Below, in pieces: positions 17,552 through 25,773 of a DNA stretch of 49,230 bases (the first letter of the stretch is position 1; each line of letters starts with the position of its first letter). This DNA is from Ruegeria sp. HKCCSA071. GTDB taxonomy: Bacteria > Pseudomonadota > Alphaproteobacteria > Rhodobacterales > Rhodobacteraceae. The stretch covers positions 1 to 49,230 of the forward strand of contig NZ_JAEDOX010000017.1 of the NCBI RefSeq assembly GCF_017872555.1. Reading direction: 5' to 3'. Both the position numbers and the translations under genes were made by a program. The notes beneath the pieces were generated by a model. It did not search any database. It saw only the letters and a list, made by a program, of their open reading frames with translations, and was not told the DNA's origin.

Positions 17552-18754
17552 TCAGGCGAAGGCTTGCAGGCCCGTTTGCGCACGACCCAGGATCAGGGCG
17601 TGAACATCATGAGTGCCTTCATATGTGTTCACGGTTTCCAAATTCACCATGTGGCGGATCACGTGGAAATCCTGGCTGATGCCATTGCCACCGTGCATGT
17701 CACGTGCGTGGCGTGCGACCTCAAGTGCCTTGCCGCAATTGTTGCGTTTGATCAGACTGATCATTTCTGGCGCTGCGCGGGCTTCGTCCATCAGGCGACC
17801 CACGCGCAGAGCGGCCTGAAGGCCCAAGGCGATTTCGGTCTGCATGTTCGCAAGCTTCAGCTGGAACAGCTGCGTTTGCGCCAAAGGGCGGCCGAACTGT
17901 TTTCGGTCCAGACCATATTGCCGCGCAGCGTGCCAGCAGGCCTCAGCTGCGCCCATCGATCCCCAGGCGATACCGTATCGTGCACGGTTCAGGCAGCCAA
18001 ACGGCCCTTTCAGACCTTCGACACCCGGCAACAGAGCATCTTCCCCGACCTCGACATTGTTCATCACGATCTCACCCGTGATCGAGGCGCGCAGCGACAG
18101 TTTGCCTTCAATCTTCGGGGCTGAAAGGCCGGGTGTGCCTTTTTCAAGAACGAAACCCTTGATCTTGCCGTCATGCGCGTCTGATTTGGCCCAGACAACA
18201 AACACGTCAGCAATGGGCGCGTTCGAGATCCACATCTTTGACCCGTTGAGGACATAGCCCCCATCGGTCTTTTTCGCGACGGTTTTCATGCCGCCGGGGT
18301 CCGAACCCGCATCGGGCTCGGTCAGCCCAAAGCAGCCAATAGACTCACCGCTGGCCAGTTTCGGAAGGTATTTCCGGCGCTGTTCATCCGTTCCGTAGGC
18401 ATAGATCGGGTACATGACGAGGCTGGACTGCACCGACATCATCGAGCGGTAACCGCTGTCGACCCGTTCCACTTCGCGTGCGACCAGACCGTAAGTGACA
18501 TAGCTGGCTCCGATGCCGCCGAACTCTTCGGGGATAGTCGTGCCCAGAAGGCCCATTTGCCCCATCTCGCGAAAGATTTCGGGGTCTGTTTCTTCATTGG
18601 CAAAAGCCTGAGTTACACGGGGCAACAGTTTGTCCTGCGCGTAGGCGTTGGCTGCATCGCGCACCATGCGTTCGTCTTCGGCCAACTGGTCTTCCAGCAG
18701 AAAAGGGTCATCCCAAGTGAAAGGGCCAAGCTGGGGGCGGGATTGTGGTTTCAT
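17552..18754 (-). CDS. gcdH: Acyl-CoA dehydrogenase, glutaryl-CoA dehydrogenase type
   Basis: A 400-residue FAD enzyme with strong resemblance to GcdH, which oxidises and decarboxylates glutaryl-CoA to crotonyl-CoA. Marks are [21 protein letters not shown] (Arg about 103, which in GcdH holds the distal carboxylate), [36 protein letters not shown] and the catalytic Glu in [12 protein letters not shown] (about 379). Length and motif order fit the family. The start overlaps the aminotransferase stop by ATGA. It is the core of a likely lysine/2-aminoadipate or aromatic-derived glutarate route. Confidence 0.88.
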   Translation of the reverse strand: MKPQSRPQLGPFTWDDPFLLEDQLAEDERMVRDAANAYAQDKLLPRVTQAFANEETDPEIFREMGQMGLLGTTIPEEFGGIGASYVTYGLVAREVERVDSGYRSMMSVQSSLVMYPIYAYGTDEQRRKYLPKLASGESIGCFGLTEPDAGSDPGGMKTVAKKTDGGYVLNGSKMWISNAPIADVFVVWAKSDAHDGKIKGFVLEKGTPGLSAPKIEGKLSLRASITGEIVMNNVEVGEDALLPGVEGLKGPFGCLNRARYGIAWGSMGAAEACWHAARQYGLDRKQFGRPLAQTQLFQLKLANMQTEIALGLQAALRVGRLMDEARAAPEMISLIKRNNCGKALEVARHARDMHGGNGISQDFHVIRHMVNLETVNTYEGTHDVHALILGRAQTGLQAFA

Positions 18755-19923
18755 GAGAGTTTCCTTTCTACAGCGGCTTTGAGACGTGCAAGCCCCGCTG
18801 CAATTGTATCTTGGGCATAAGCAAAGCTCAGGCGAAAATGTCCGGGCAACCCGAAGGCGCGACCGGGAACCAGAGCGACACCGGCATCTTCCAACAACCA
18901 GGTGCAGAAGTCAGCGTCATTTTTGAACGGTCCACCCTGATCCTCAAGCAGTCCGGCGCAGGAAGGAAAGGCGTAAAACGCCCCGTCGGGTGCCGCGCAG
19001 CGCAAACCCGGAACTGCGTTCAACCCTGCAACCACCAGATTTCGGCGTTCTGAAAATACAGCCCGGCGTTCTTCCAACAGGTCCGCGCTGCCGGTCAGCG
19101 CAGCAAGCGAAGCCCATTGTGCAATCGAACAGGCACCCGATGTAACCTGCCCCTGAACGGCCACCATCGCCTTGATCAACTCGACCGGCCCGATCCCCCA
19201 GCCGATGCGCCAACCGGTCATGGACCATGCTTTGGCGACACCGTCGACGATCAGCAGACGGTCGGCAAGGTCAGGGGCCGCCTCGGCCACTGAAACAAAC
19301 GGAGTGAAGCTGAGATGGCGATAAATCTCATCCGCAAGAACCCAGACCTGTGGATGCCGAGACAGAACAGATGCGAGGGCGGCAATTTCATTCTGCGTAT
19401 AGATTGCCCCCGACGGGTTCGACGGCGTGTTGAGCATCAGCCAGCGCGTGCGCGGTGTGATTGCGGCCTCTAACTGTTCCGGCAGAAGCTTGAATCCCTG
19501 ATCCATCGGGCATGGCAGAATGACGGGCGTCCCACCCGCCATCCGCACAATGTCAGAATAGCTGGTCCAGTAGGGCGCGGGCATGATGACCTCGTCGCCG
19601 GGATCCAGGCTGGCCAGCATGGCATTGGCTATCACCTGCTTAGCGCCAGTGGACACAATGACCTCAGCCACTTCGGCTTTGGCCTGCCGGGCAATTTCGG
19701 CGCGCAGGTCGGGCACCCCGGCCGTCGGCGGGTACTTTGTCTTGCCGTCCAGCGCTGCCGCGTGGGCAGCTTCGACTACATGGGCCGGGGTGGGCAGGTC
19801 AGGCTCACCGGTCGACAGCGCCAGCACATCGCGCCCTTCCGAACGCAAGCGTGCGGCGGCCTCGGAAATCTGCACGATTTCGGACAATTCGATACCGTTT
19901 AGTCGGTTTGCGCGATGGAACAC
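18751..19923 (-). CDS. PLP-dependent aminotransferase class I/II (aspartate/2-aminoadipate transaminase type)
   Basis: A 390-residue fold-type I aminotransferase. It shows the N-terminal [26 protein letters not shown], the [12 protein letters not shown] phosphate-binding loop, [23 protein letters not shown] and the Schiff-base lysine in [17 protein letters not shown] (about 231), plus a C-terminal FRLSFA Arg for the carboxylate. It is the first gene of the operon, divergent from the LysR gene. Within this set it could make the 2-oxoacid that the E1 enzyme uses. Confidence 0.88.
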   Translation of the reverse strand: MFHRANRLNGIELSEIVQISEAAARLRSEGRDVLALSTGEPDLPTPAHVVEAAHAAALDGKTKYPPTAGVPDLRAEIARQAKAEVAEVIVSTGAKQVIANAMLASLDPGDEVIMPAPYWTSYSDIVRMAGGTPVILPCPMDQGFKLLPEQLEAAITPRTRWLMLNTPSNPSGAIYTQNEIAALASVLSRHPQVWVLADEIYRHLSFTPFVSVAEAAPDLADRLLIVDGVAKAWSMTGWRIGWGIGPVELIKAMVAVQGQVTSGACSIAQWASLAALTGSADLLEERRAVFSERRNLVVAGLNAVPGLRCAAPDGAFYAFPSCAGLLEDQGGPFKNDADFCTWLLEDAGVALVPGRAFGLPGHFRLSFAYAQDTIAAGLARLKAAVERKLS

Positions 19924-20024
19924 TGTTAATCTACCCCTGAAGGTAACTGAGGTTCTACCTGCAAAGTAACTTGATAAAAATACGCTGTTTTGTATCGTTT
20001 CAGTGACTAAAACTCATAAGTGAC
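19924..20024. promoter_or_regulatory. Divergent promoter with inverted repeat, likely LysR operator
   Basis: The 101-bp spacer between the divergent aminotransferase and LysR genes holds the inverted repeat AGGTA (19941-19945) and TACCT (19956-19960) separated by 10 bp, close to the T-N11-A pattern of LysR-type sites. A TA-rich stretch near 19972-20000 may hold promoter elements. Binding by the adjacent regulator is inference. Confidence 0.45.
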
Positions 20025-20921
20025 ATGCCCAGAATCAGCTCCCTCCCGTCTTTTGCCCTCATGCGCAGCTTCGAGGCTGCCGCACGCCACGAAAGCTATA
20101 CCATGGCAGCAGAAGAGCTTGGTGTGACGCAGGGCGCGGTTAGCCGTCAGGTGCGTGAACTTGAGGCTGCGCTGGGGGTGACGTTGTTTCGCCGGGTCGG
20201 ACGTGCCGTTCGCCTGTCGAAGGCAGGTCGCGCTTTGTTTGAAGAACTTGCCGGAGACCTTCAGCGTCTGAACGGTACGATCAATCGTGCGATCGCGGCC
20301 GGTGACGGTGCGTCGTTGCTGACCTTGGCTGTCCTGCCTACCTTTGCGACACGGTGGCTGGTGCCCAGACTGCCGGATTTCAAGCACCTGCATCCGGGGA
20401 TCGAACTGGATCTGCATTCCTACACGACGCCGTTCAGCCTGGAAGAGCGGCGCATGGACCTTGCCATTCACTTTGGGCACGAAGACTGGCCCGGTGCGCG
20501 ACTGCGCAAGCTGTTCCCGGAAAAACTTGTTGTAGCGGCTGCGCCCGTGTTGTTGGGCGACCAACGGACGTTCGAGGAACAGCATGTGTTCGATCTGCCG
20601 CTGTTGCATCTGACCTCGAGGCCCGGGCTATGGTCCGAGTATCATGCAAGCCTTGGGCTTGACGCCAGGGCGGTTTTTCCAGGGATGCGCTTTGATCAGT
20701 TCTCGATGCTGATCGAAGGCGCAGTTGCCGGACTTGGGGCTGCGATTCTACCGTCTTACTTGATCGAGGCCGAGTTGGCGTCAGGCGCGCTGGTCCAGAC
20801 CGGGCAACTGGCAAATGCCTCGGGCAGCGCGTATTTCATCGCAACGCCGACCGGGCAGAGGAACGAAGCCGTACAAGCGTTTGCGGACTGGATCATCCGG
20901 CAAACGAAAAGGCATCTGTAA
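20025..20921 (+). CDS. LysR-type transcriptional regulator (GcvA/AmpR-like subgroup)
   Basis: A 298-residue regulator. The N-terminal winged helix-turn-helix is FEAARHESYTMAAEELGVTQ followed by GAVSRQVRELEAALG, and RLSKAGRALFEEL ends the linker helix. The effector domain follows (LAVLPTFATRWLVPRLPDF, MDLAIHFGHEDWPG, GLGAAILPSYLIE). This start and the L-P-S-F-x-L-M-R-x-F-E-A-A-A-R beginning are typical of the GcvA group. It is divergent from the aminotransferase-GcdH operon and so is its probable activator; a glutarate-related effector is plausible but unproved. Confidence 0.92.
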   Translation: MPRISSLPSFALMRSFEAAARHESYTMAAEELGVTQGAVSRQVRELEAALGVTLFRRVGRAVRLSKAGRALFEELAGDLQRLNGTINRAIAAGDGASLLTLAVLPTFATRWLVPRLPDFKHLHPGIELDLHSYTTPFSLEERRMDLAIHFGHEDWPGARLRKLFPEKLVVAAAPVLLGDQRTFEEQHVFDLPLLHLTSRPGLWSEYHASLGLDARAVFPGMRFDQFSMLIEGAVAGLGAAILPSYLIEAELASGALVQTGQLANASGSAYFIATPTGQRNEAVQAFADWIIRQTKRHL

Positions 20922-20943
20922 GGGTGCGGACGCGACAGAAGGG

Positions 20944-21813
20944 TTACAGCACCCTGATACCGGGCAAGGTCTGGATGATTGCCAGATCCTGCTCGTAAAG
21001 CTCTGTAAATGCGTCAACGATGTCTGCGTTCCAGCCGGGCAGATCAAGTTCTTCTTCGATCTCATCGGGCCGGGCATGGTCTTCCAAGGCCCGTGCTAGG
21101 CTTTCGCGCTGAGCGTCCTTGTCGAGGCCGACACCGCCCTGAACAATGTCCTGAACATGCCGTTGACCGGTTTCGGTCAGAAGCGACGACAGCAACACAT
21201 ACTCATCCACCAGAGGAGCGTCACCGGGCAGGCCCGCCATTGCGCGCATGATATCCCCCAGAATCAGTGGCAAATGTTCGTTCTTCCACAAAGTGAGCCG
21301 CACCTGAGGTGCAAGATCGCGCAGATCTTCGATCATGCTCAACCAGCTCAGGCAACTCAGATCAGTGCTGGTCAGTATCTCCTGTCGGTGATCTTCATGG
21401 ATCGACATCAGGACCTTGGGTATGAAAAAACCGGGGTTTACCAGACCGACAAATAATTCAACCTGAGCATCCTCCAGCAAGGTCTGGGCATAGGCTGTCC
21501 GCTGCCCGGCAAAAGGGTAAATCTGTCCATGTTGCAGGGCAGAACGTGTTGGGCCAAAGAACTTGTCGTTCGAAAGGATGACACGATCAACATTTGGATC
21601 ATCTGGAAGAAGGGCGTGCAGCCCGTCCTGCGTTTCTGAAGCAGACAAGTCCTGAGCAAGAGCATCAGACAGAACCTTGACAAACTGACGTCCACCGCGC
21701 GGTCCCAAGATCGCAGCACGGCAATCCGCCAAGGCCTGCTTGTTTGCCGAAACCGAGGACAGCACTTGCCCTTCATCGGCGAAAGCGGCCCCGGCATGGA
21801 TTACTACCTGCAT
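20944..21813 (-). CDS. Conserved hypothetical protein of roseobacters
   Basis: A 289-residue protein, soluble, no signal peptide. It starts MQVVIHAGAAFADEGQVL at 21813 with an AAAGGAC site; the open frame extends upstream but lacks support. Visible patterns are LSNDKFFGP, YPFAGQRTAYAQTLLEDAQVE, LFVGLVNPGFFIPKVL and a C-terminal DAFTELYEQDLAIIQTLPG. The beginning and the VGLVNPGFF-type motif remind of sulfotransferase/glycan-related folds, but no PAPS loop is clear. Function is unknown. It converges with the LysR gene. Confidence 0.75.
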   Translation of the reverse strand: MQVVIHAGAAFADEGQVLSSVSANKQALADCRAAILGPRGGRQFVKVLSDALAQDLSASETQDGLHALLPDDPNVDRVILSNDKFFGPTRSALQHGQIYPFAGQRTAYAQTLLEDAQVELFVGLVNPGFFIPKVLMSIHEDHRQEILTSTDLSCLSWLSMIEDLRDLAPQVRLTLWKNEHLPLILGDIMRAMAGLPGDAPLVDEYVLLSSLLTETGQRHVQDIVQGGVGLDKDAQRESLARALEDHARPDEIEEELDLPGWNADIVDAFTELYEQDLAIIQTLPGIRVL

Positions 21814-21995
21814 CTTTTGTCCTTTTACCCTCAGGGGCTGTGTCCATCCCATTCTATGTCTTTGCGTCGCATGAAAATCTGCAACGAACCAACCGTGCGA
21901 TTTCTGCACTTTCTCAGGAAATCGGGCAATCCCCAAGTTTGAGTTAAAAATGAGGGTTGCAGTCCTCTGTCGGACGAAGTAATCGACTGCCAGTG

Positions 21996-22071
21996 CCCCT
22001 ATAGCTCAGCTGGTAGAGCAACTGATTTGTAATCAGTAGGTCCGCGGTTCGAGTCCGTGTGGGGGCACCAT
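21996..22071 (+). tRNA. tRNA-Thr (anticodon UGU)
   Basis: The 76 bases fold as a standard cloverleaf: acceptor GCCCCTA/TGGGGGC with one G-T pair, D-arm TAGCTCAGCTGGTAGAGCA, anticodon arm CTGAT-TTGTAA-TCAG giving TGT, T-arm with GGTTCGAGTCC, and encoded CCA. Its 3' end (from 22056) is the attachment core for the integrated island to its right, and the insertion leaves the gene intact. Confidence 0.97.
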
Positions 22072-22073
22072 TT
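22056..22073 (+). repeat. attL core of the tRNA-Thr island (18-bp direct repeat)
   Basis: CCGTGTGGGGGCACCATT, spanning the tRNA-Thr 3' end, is repeated exactly at 33627-33644. The repeat extends leftwards with mismatches into the T-loop (TTCGAGT versus TTCAATG), as expected for an integrase crossover region in a tRNA gene. Confidence 0.92.
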
Positions 22074-22345
22074 CTTTAACCAATACATTGTTATATAAGT
22101 GTTTTTCTGAAGATGGTATCCATATCCCCTGATTTATCCCCTGAATTTTCGTCGATGCCTTCCCGTGTCGGACTAATTGAGATTCGGCACTTTGTACCTG
22201 GTGTCCATATTTAAGAAATGACTGCCTAGTTTCAGGTATATTAGGTTTCTAGCATCCTTCGATTTGGAGTGAAGGGTTAGACGTCCTACTGGCACCCAGC
22301 AAGAGCCATCAAAACCACATTTCTTTCCTTCATTGTGGAATAAGC
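22074..22345. other. Left end of the island, with arm-type repeats
   Basis: No gene is seen. At 22123-22141 two TATCCCC copies sit 12 bp apart; the 28-bp block 22123-22150 matches 25 of 28 positions of 33478-33505 beside the integrase, in the same orientation. These are candidate integrase/excisionase arm sites. The rest is AT-rich without further recognisable features. Confidence 0.6.
22123..22150 (+). repeat. Candidate left arm-type site of the tRNA-Thr island
   Basis: The block carries TATCCCC at 22123 and 22135 and ends with TGAATTTTC. It is 25/28 identical with 33478-33505. It lies 50 bp inside the attL core, a usual position for arm sites. Confidence 0.55.
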
Positions 22346-22702
22346 CTATCGCACCTGAACCTGATCCGGTGACGTCAGAATAATCTGCGGCTTGCCTTTG
22401 TAGAGCTCTATGGTCCCGGTGATAGCAATGGTCTGGCCTTCATAGGTGTAGACGCTGGGAAATTTGTGGCCGTTCTTTCGAAATATCACGGCGTAGAACA
22501 CATGATTGGGAAAGCGGCCACCAAAGTTAATGAAGGTCGTGCCTTTGCCGCTGTTCGATACTTGGCTGACCACACCAACCACAGTAGATTGTTCCCCTAC
22601 ATGACTGGCTGCGTCTCGTGGCGTGATTTCGCCTGCGTGGACTGAATTGGCCAGAGAAAAAGACAGGAAGACGACGGAAAGAAGGTTGTATAGAACGCGC
22701 AT
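22346..22702 (-). CDS. Secreted OB-fold-like small protein
   Basis: A 118-residue protein with a signal peptide (VLYNLLSVVFLSFSLANSVHA then GE). The mature part (STVVGVVSQVSNSGKGTTFI, NFGGRF, then TIAITGTIELYKGKPQII) has the strand pattern of a small OB-fold domain of the nucleic-acid-binding type seen in secreted proteins. The ATG at 22702 is preferred to an upstream TTG at 22714. It lies next to the island's left end as cargo. The role is unknown; binding of extracellular nucleic acid is only a guess from the fold. Confidence 0.6.
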   Translation of the reverse strand: MRVLYNLLSVVFLSFSLANSVHAGEITPRDAASHVGEQSTVVGVVSQVSNSGKGTTFINFGGRFPNHVFYAVIFRKNGHKFPSVYTYEGQTIAITGTIELYKGKPQIILTSPDQVQVR

Positions 22703-22979
22703 GAACCCACTCAAATAAATTTAACCGATTGTTAAGCTTTAGGTGATTGCTCGGGCAAAAATAAGGCCGTTGGGTTGATCTGCCCGCTAGAAGGGCCAAG
22801 GTTCAATTCTGAGTCCAGAACAGCGTTGGATTCCAACATTGTCGCTCAAGCCGGAGGGCGGATGAACGAAAATATGGAAAAAGTTTTGAAGATCCAATCG
22901 GTTGGCTTCCCGTTGGATACCCTGTCAGAACCGCGCTTTCGGTGCGTAGCCTCGACTCGTTTCAATGCGGAGGATTGAT

Positions 22980-23390
22980 ATGATGTTTTTGCGAGCACTC
23001 TCGCTGGCCGTTTTGTGTTTCAGTGGGCCACACGTATCCATGGCCGATTCAAGAGGATTCACTGGAAACATGATCCTCACTAACTGTGGCGCTGACCAAA
23101 CGTCTTTCGCCTATGGTGTTTGTTCTGGATATATCCTAGGAGCGATGAACGGGATAACCATCGGAGCAGTTGCCGTTGTGGCCTCTCTTGTTGATGAGGA
23201 TAGTAACCCGACCGTCGCGCCAGACGAAGTCGCTCAAGACAGCATTGGAATTTGCCACGTAAATGAGGGAGTGTCCGCACAACAGTATGTTGACATCGTT
23301 GTGTTGTTCATAGAAAACAACCCAAAACTCCGGCACCATACCGGCGAAATCCTTGTATTGTTGGCGCTTAAAGAAGCTTTCCCGTGTTAA
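22980..23390 (+). CDS. Rap1a/Tai-family immunity-like periplasmic protein
   Basis: A 136-residue protein with signal peptide (MMFLRALSLAVLCFSGPHVSMA). The mature part carries C-G-A-D then FAYGVCSGYILGAMNG and later ICHVNEGVSAQQYVDIVVLF and a final Cys, the conserved cysteine and SGYxxG pattern of Rap1a/Tai proteins. In Serratia and others these neutralise peptidoglycan amidase effectors of type VI secretion in the periplasm. Start 22980 has a GGAGG site 6 bp ahead. No effector gene is adjacent, so here it may be an orphan immunity gene or serve another periplasmic role. Confidence 0.75.
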   Translation: MMFLRALSLAVLCFSGPHVSMADSRGFTGNMILTNCGADQTSFAYGVCSGYILGAMNGITIGAVAVVASLVDEDSNPTVAPDEVAQDSIGICHVNEGVSAQQYVDIVVLFIENNPKLRHHTGEILVLLALKEAFPC

Positions 23391-23512
23391 GGTGTCTCAG
23401 GTAATCCGCTCATGCGGCTCGTTTCAATGTGGCCTCTGGCTTTGACGTAGTGTCGCCGCCCTTGATATGAGGTATAGGGAAACAGGCTCTGCAATTTTGG
23501 GTCAAGGACATT

Positions 23513-23776
23513 TTAAACCCTGCTGCGTGTTCTTCGTTTCCGGGCCGCCATCTTGCGACAGCCTTCTTTACAAAACTTGGCATCGAGCCGTTTCCACTCG
23601 GGCATAAGCTCACCACAGTAGGCGCAGTACCAGCCTTTGGAATAGTTCCGCGCCAATGCGTTGGCCCGCTGTGCAATCCGGTGCGAGTTCTGCCATGGGT
23701 ATGACGTGAATCCCATTCGAACATAGGGCGGGTCCAGTTCCTCAATCCAGATTGTCGCGCTTTCACGGTCACTCAT
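23513..23776 (-). CDS. Small zinc-ribbon-like hypothetical protein
   Basis: An 87-residue basic protein. After an N-terminal part (IWIEELDPPYVRMGF) it has CAYCGEL-x-CKEGC, four cysteines able to bind zinc, and a tail AARKRRTRSRV that is strongly basic, suitable for nucleic acid contact. It lies between island cargo genes on the opposite strand. No function can be given; similar small zinc proteins are common in phages and mobile elements. Confidence 0.5.
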   Translation of the reverse strand: MSDRESATIWIEELDPPYVRMGFTSYPWQNSHRIAQRANALARNYSKGWYCAYCGELMPEWKRLDAKFCKEGCRKMAARKRRTRSRV

Positions 23777-23906
23777 TTTCCGTGTACCTTATCCGGGAAC
23801 AGCCTTTGTTATTGTTGGGAGATCCGATTTAACTCGCTGCCTGCTCAAGCGACCGCGCCAGTTCAATTGGGGTGAAGAGTTTGCCCAGATTGCATATATC
23901 TTCGAA

Positions 23907-24299
23907 ATGAAACGCTTACTTTTGTTTTTGATCCTTCTTGCGCCTTCTGCCCATGCAGCCAGCCTGCATGTGCGTGACGCTGACACGATTGTTGTCGATG
24001 GAACTCCAGTGAGACTGAACGGCGTCGATGCCCCCGAGCTCGGCACACGTTCCGGTCAGGACGCCAAGCGCTGGATGGTGAACTATCTGCGCGGCAAATC
24101 CATTTCATGCGATTTGAATGGCGAACGTACGCATGACCGTTGGGTTGGTGTCTGTTATGCGGATGGCCAGGACATAGGAGCCGCTGTAATCGCGGCAGGG
24201 CATGCTTTGGACTGTCGTAGATACTCAGGTGGCCGATACAGGCACTTGGAGACGGCAGCGGCTAAGTCACGGCTTAGACGGGCGGATTATTGTAGGTGA
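23907..24299 (+). CDS. Secreted staphylococcal-nuclease-like (thermonuclease) protein
   Basis: A 130-residue protein with signal peptide (LLLFLILLAPSAHA). It has the SNase core: HVRDADTIVVDGTPVRLNGV followed by DAPELG (catalytic Arg and Glu in R-L-N-G-V-D-A-P-E) and RTHDRWVGVCYADGQD (second Arg), ending with AGHALDCRRYSGGRY. SNase proteins cut DNA and RNA with calcium. It is complete and short, as many proteobacterial family members are. It sits as cargo of the island; a role in extracellular DNA use or in competition is conjecture. Confidence 0.85.
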   Translation: MKRLLLFLILLAPSAHAASLHVRDADTIVVDGTPVRLNGVDAPELGTRSGQDAKRWMVNYLRGKSISCDLNGERTHDRWVGVCYADGQDIGAAVIAAGHALDCRRYSGGRYRHLETAAAKSRLRRADYCR

Positions 24300-24417
24300 A
24301 ATCTATGAGGCAATATTTGCTCTGCGGCACGAGGCCGACCTTACCTTTGAGGACACATTTGTTGTCTCGTTTGCACCCAATCAGTACCCTTGCGGAAAGA
24401 TTAAATGGAGTGATGTT

Positions 24418-24780
24418 ATGAAATTGCCCTTTTTGGTTTTCCTTGTTGCTATGGCGGCGGCACCCACCACATCGGCACAAGATGCCGTCTACGTCATCCG
24501 CCATGCTGAGAAGGAACTCAGCGGAGACGATCCGGCAATCACCGAAGAAGGCAAAGCAAGGGCTTCTGCGTGGGCGGAAATGCTGGCGCGCGTACAGGTT
24601 GCACATAAGTCGACGGTAGGCTTCTTAAACCGTTTGGACAAGCTCCAGAAGTTCGCTATCTGTTCTTCATGTCTGACTGGCCTTATCGAATCCCCTTTGA
24701 CCTTTACAGGGAACTTGAATCCCGGCGAGTTGATGACTGGCAAGCAGCGCTGCGCGCTTGGGCCAAATCCCATAGCCTGA
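24418..24780 (+). pseudogene. N-terminal fragment of a secreted histidine phosphatase
   Basis: The frame starts at ATG 24418 with a signal peptide (LPFLVFLVAMAAAPTTSA) and the phosphatase motif VYVIRHAEKE, then ITEEGKARASAWAEMLA, as in the SixA/phosphoglycerate-mutase-like family. From about 24600 the similarity ends and the frame runs as unrelated sequence to 24780. The second catalytic His and most of the fold are missing, so it is read as truncated, probably by recombination joining it to the next gene. Confidence 0.55.
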
Positions 24781-24947
24781 GGATCAAGCTGCACTGGTGG
24801 CCTTACCTTGAACAGCAGATAGACGATTTGCATTCACGGCGGTACACGGCTGGGTCACAGGACCACTGGGCAGCAATACGTGACTGGCTGGTTCGGAATG
24901 ACGTTCCTGCTCCAAACAATCTGCCGGGGTGGCCAGAGCAAGAATAA
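24669..24947 (+). CDS. Tryptophan-rich hypothetical protein
   Basis: A 92-residue soluble protein, MSDWPYRIPFDLYRELESRR at the start and many Trp and Arg residues (WQAALRAWAKSH, LHWWPYLEQQI, HWAAIRDWLV). No family is recognised. It overlaps the histidine phosphatase fragment in another frame and is followed at once by a hairpin (24948-24976). Codon-level support is modest. Confidence 0.4.
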   Translation: MSDWPYRIPFDLYRELESRRVDDWQAALRAWAKSHSLRIKLHWWPYLEQQIDDLHSRRYTAGSQDHWAAIRDWLVRNDVPAPNNLPGWPEQE

Positions 24948-24976
24948 GGGCTGGCTGAGGGGGTCGAGGCCAGCCC
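24948..24976 (+). terminator. Hairpin after the 24669 gene
   Basis: GGGCTGGC (24948-24955) and GCCAGCCC (24969-24976) form a perfect 8-bp stem with a 13-base loop directly after the stop codon. There is no T-run after it, so it is at best a weak intrinsic terminator or an mRNA 3'-end stabiliser. Confidence 0.45.
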
Positions 24977-25495
24977 CTATCTTCGTCACGAGGGGGTAAG
25001 TGGTTATTCTGATCCCAAATTACCCAATTTGCGTTTTGCCCGAAATTGGGGGTTTCCCGTAAAATTGCAAACTTCACCGAAAAAGTTTGTTTCCAAAGGG
25101 CGAACAGTGAGTTTCAAAACGAGTCGTAGACACAATTTTGCCGCAATGCGATCCTCTGTCCGTGGGTGGCGCGTGTTGATTTTAGAGCGTTCCAGTTTTT
25201 CCATCTGGATTTGAGGGGGTTGTTGAGTTCGGCGCGCCGCCCCACGAGTTCACCATTGATCCGTCGGAAATAAAATTGCGTTTTTTGAATGTCAGAACGC
25301 AACTGCACCTTTCATCCCATGGACGCAATTTGAACAAGTCGCACAGGTAGCAGGGTGGTGCGGCGCGCCTTGATGGGGATTTACGATTTCAATGAGGGGG
25401 TACGAGTTCGGCGCGTCGCATCACGCCCCAACCCGTGCATTTGGCGTTCAATCCGAATCTGGAACCGTGGTCCTTATGTTATCAAGGAGACCACT
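24977..25495. other. Gene-free region with scattered AATTGCG-like motifs and GC palindromes
   Basis: No gene is supported. The stretch repeats short motifs around the core AATT(T)GC: 25025 CAATTTGCGTTTT, 25061 AAAATTGCAAAC, 25131 CACAATTTTGCCGC, 25272 AAAATTGCGTTTT and 25322 GACGCAATTTG. It also repeats GAGTTCGGCGCG at 25225 and 25404, with GGCGCGCC palindromes near 25231 and 25361. It may be a control region for the 25496 gene or a former replication site; nothing decisive is seen. Confidence 0.35.
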
Positions 25496-25762
25496 ATGAC
25501 TAGTTACAGTAGATGCAATCTGTGTGACCGCGCGATTTCAGAGAATTCCCTATGGTACGGGCGAAACGAGTGGGGCATTGCGATATGCCGTAAGTGCACC
25601 CGAAGTGGGGTGACGGAGGGGCTATCGCCAATGCAGGAACAGCGATTTCATGCATTCATGGCTGCGCACGGATTCAAAGTCAGGTTTGAGCGAAATGAAC
25701 GAGGGTTTGCGATGCTTCCCTTTGAACTGGTAGCCATTAAAGACGAGGAAACCTTAGGGTAA
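25496..25762 (+). CDS. Small zinc-finger-like hypothetical protein
   Basis: An 88-residue protein starting MTSYSRCNLCDRAISEN at 25496 with AAGGAG six bases upstream; the open frame before it is not needed. Two CxxC pairs (CNLC and CRKC, about 25 residues apart) indicate a single zinc-binding knuckle. The C-terminal half (EQRFHAFMAAHGFKVRFERN) is probably alpha/beta. Convergent with the XRE gene. No known family is recognised. Confidence 0.55.
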   Translation: MTSYSRCNLCDRAISENSLWYGRNEWGIAICRKCTRSGVTEGLSPMQEQRFHAFMAAHGFKVRFERNERGFAMLPFELVAIKDEETLG

Positions 25763-25773
25763 TCTTAAGGTAG

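Noticed and set aside
22775..22978. Plus-strand frame before the Rap1a-like gene
   Set aside because: It has no conserved pattern, and its end overlaps the ribosome site of the next gene; likely chance.
24977..25495. CRISPR-like array in the repeat-containing noncoding block
   Set aside because: The repeats are short, irregularly spaced and in both orientations, with no constant spacers and no cas genes nearby.
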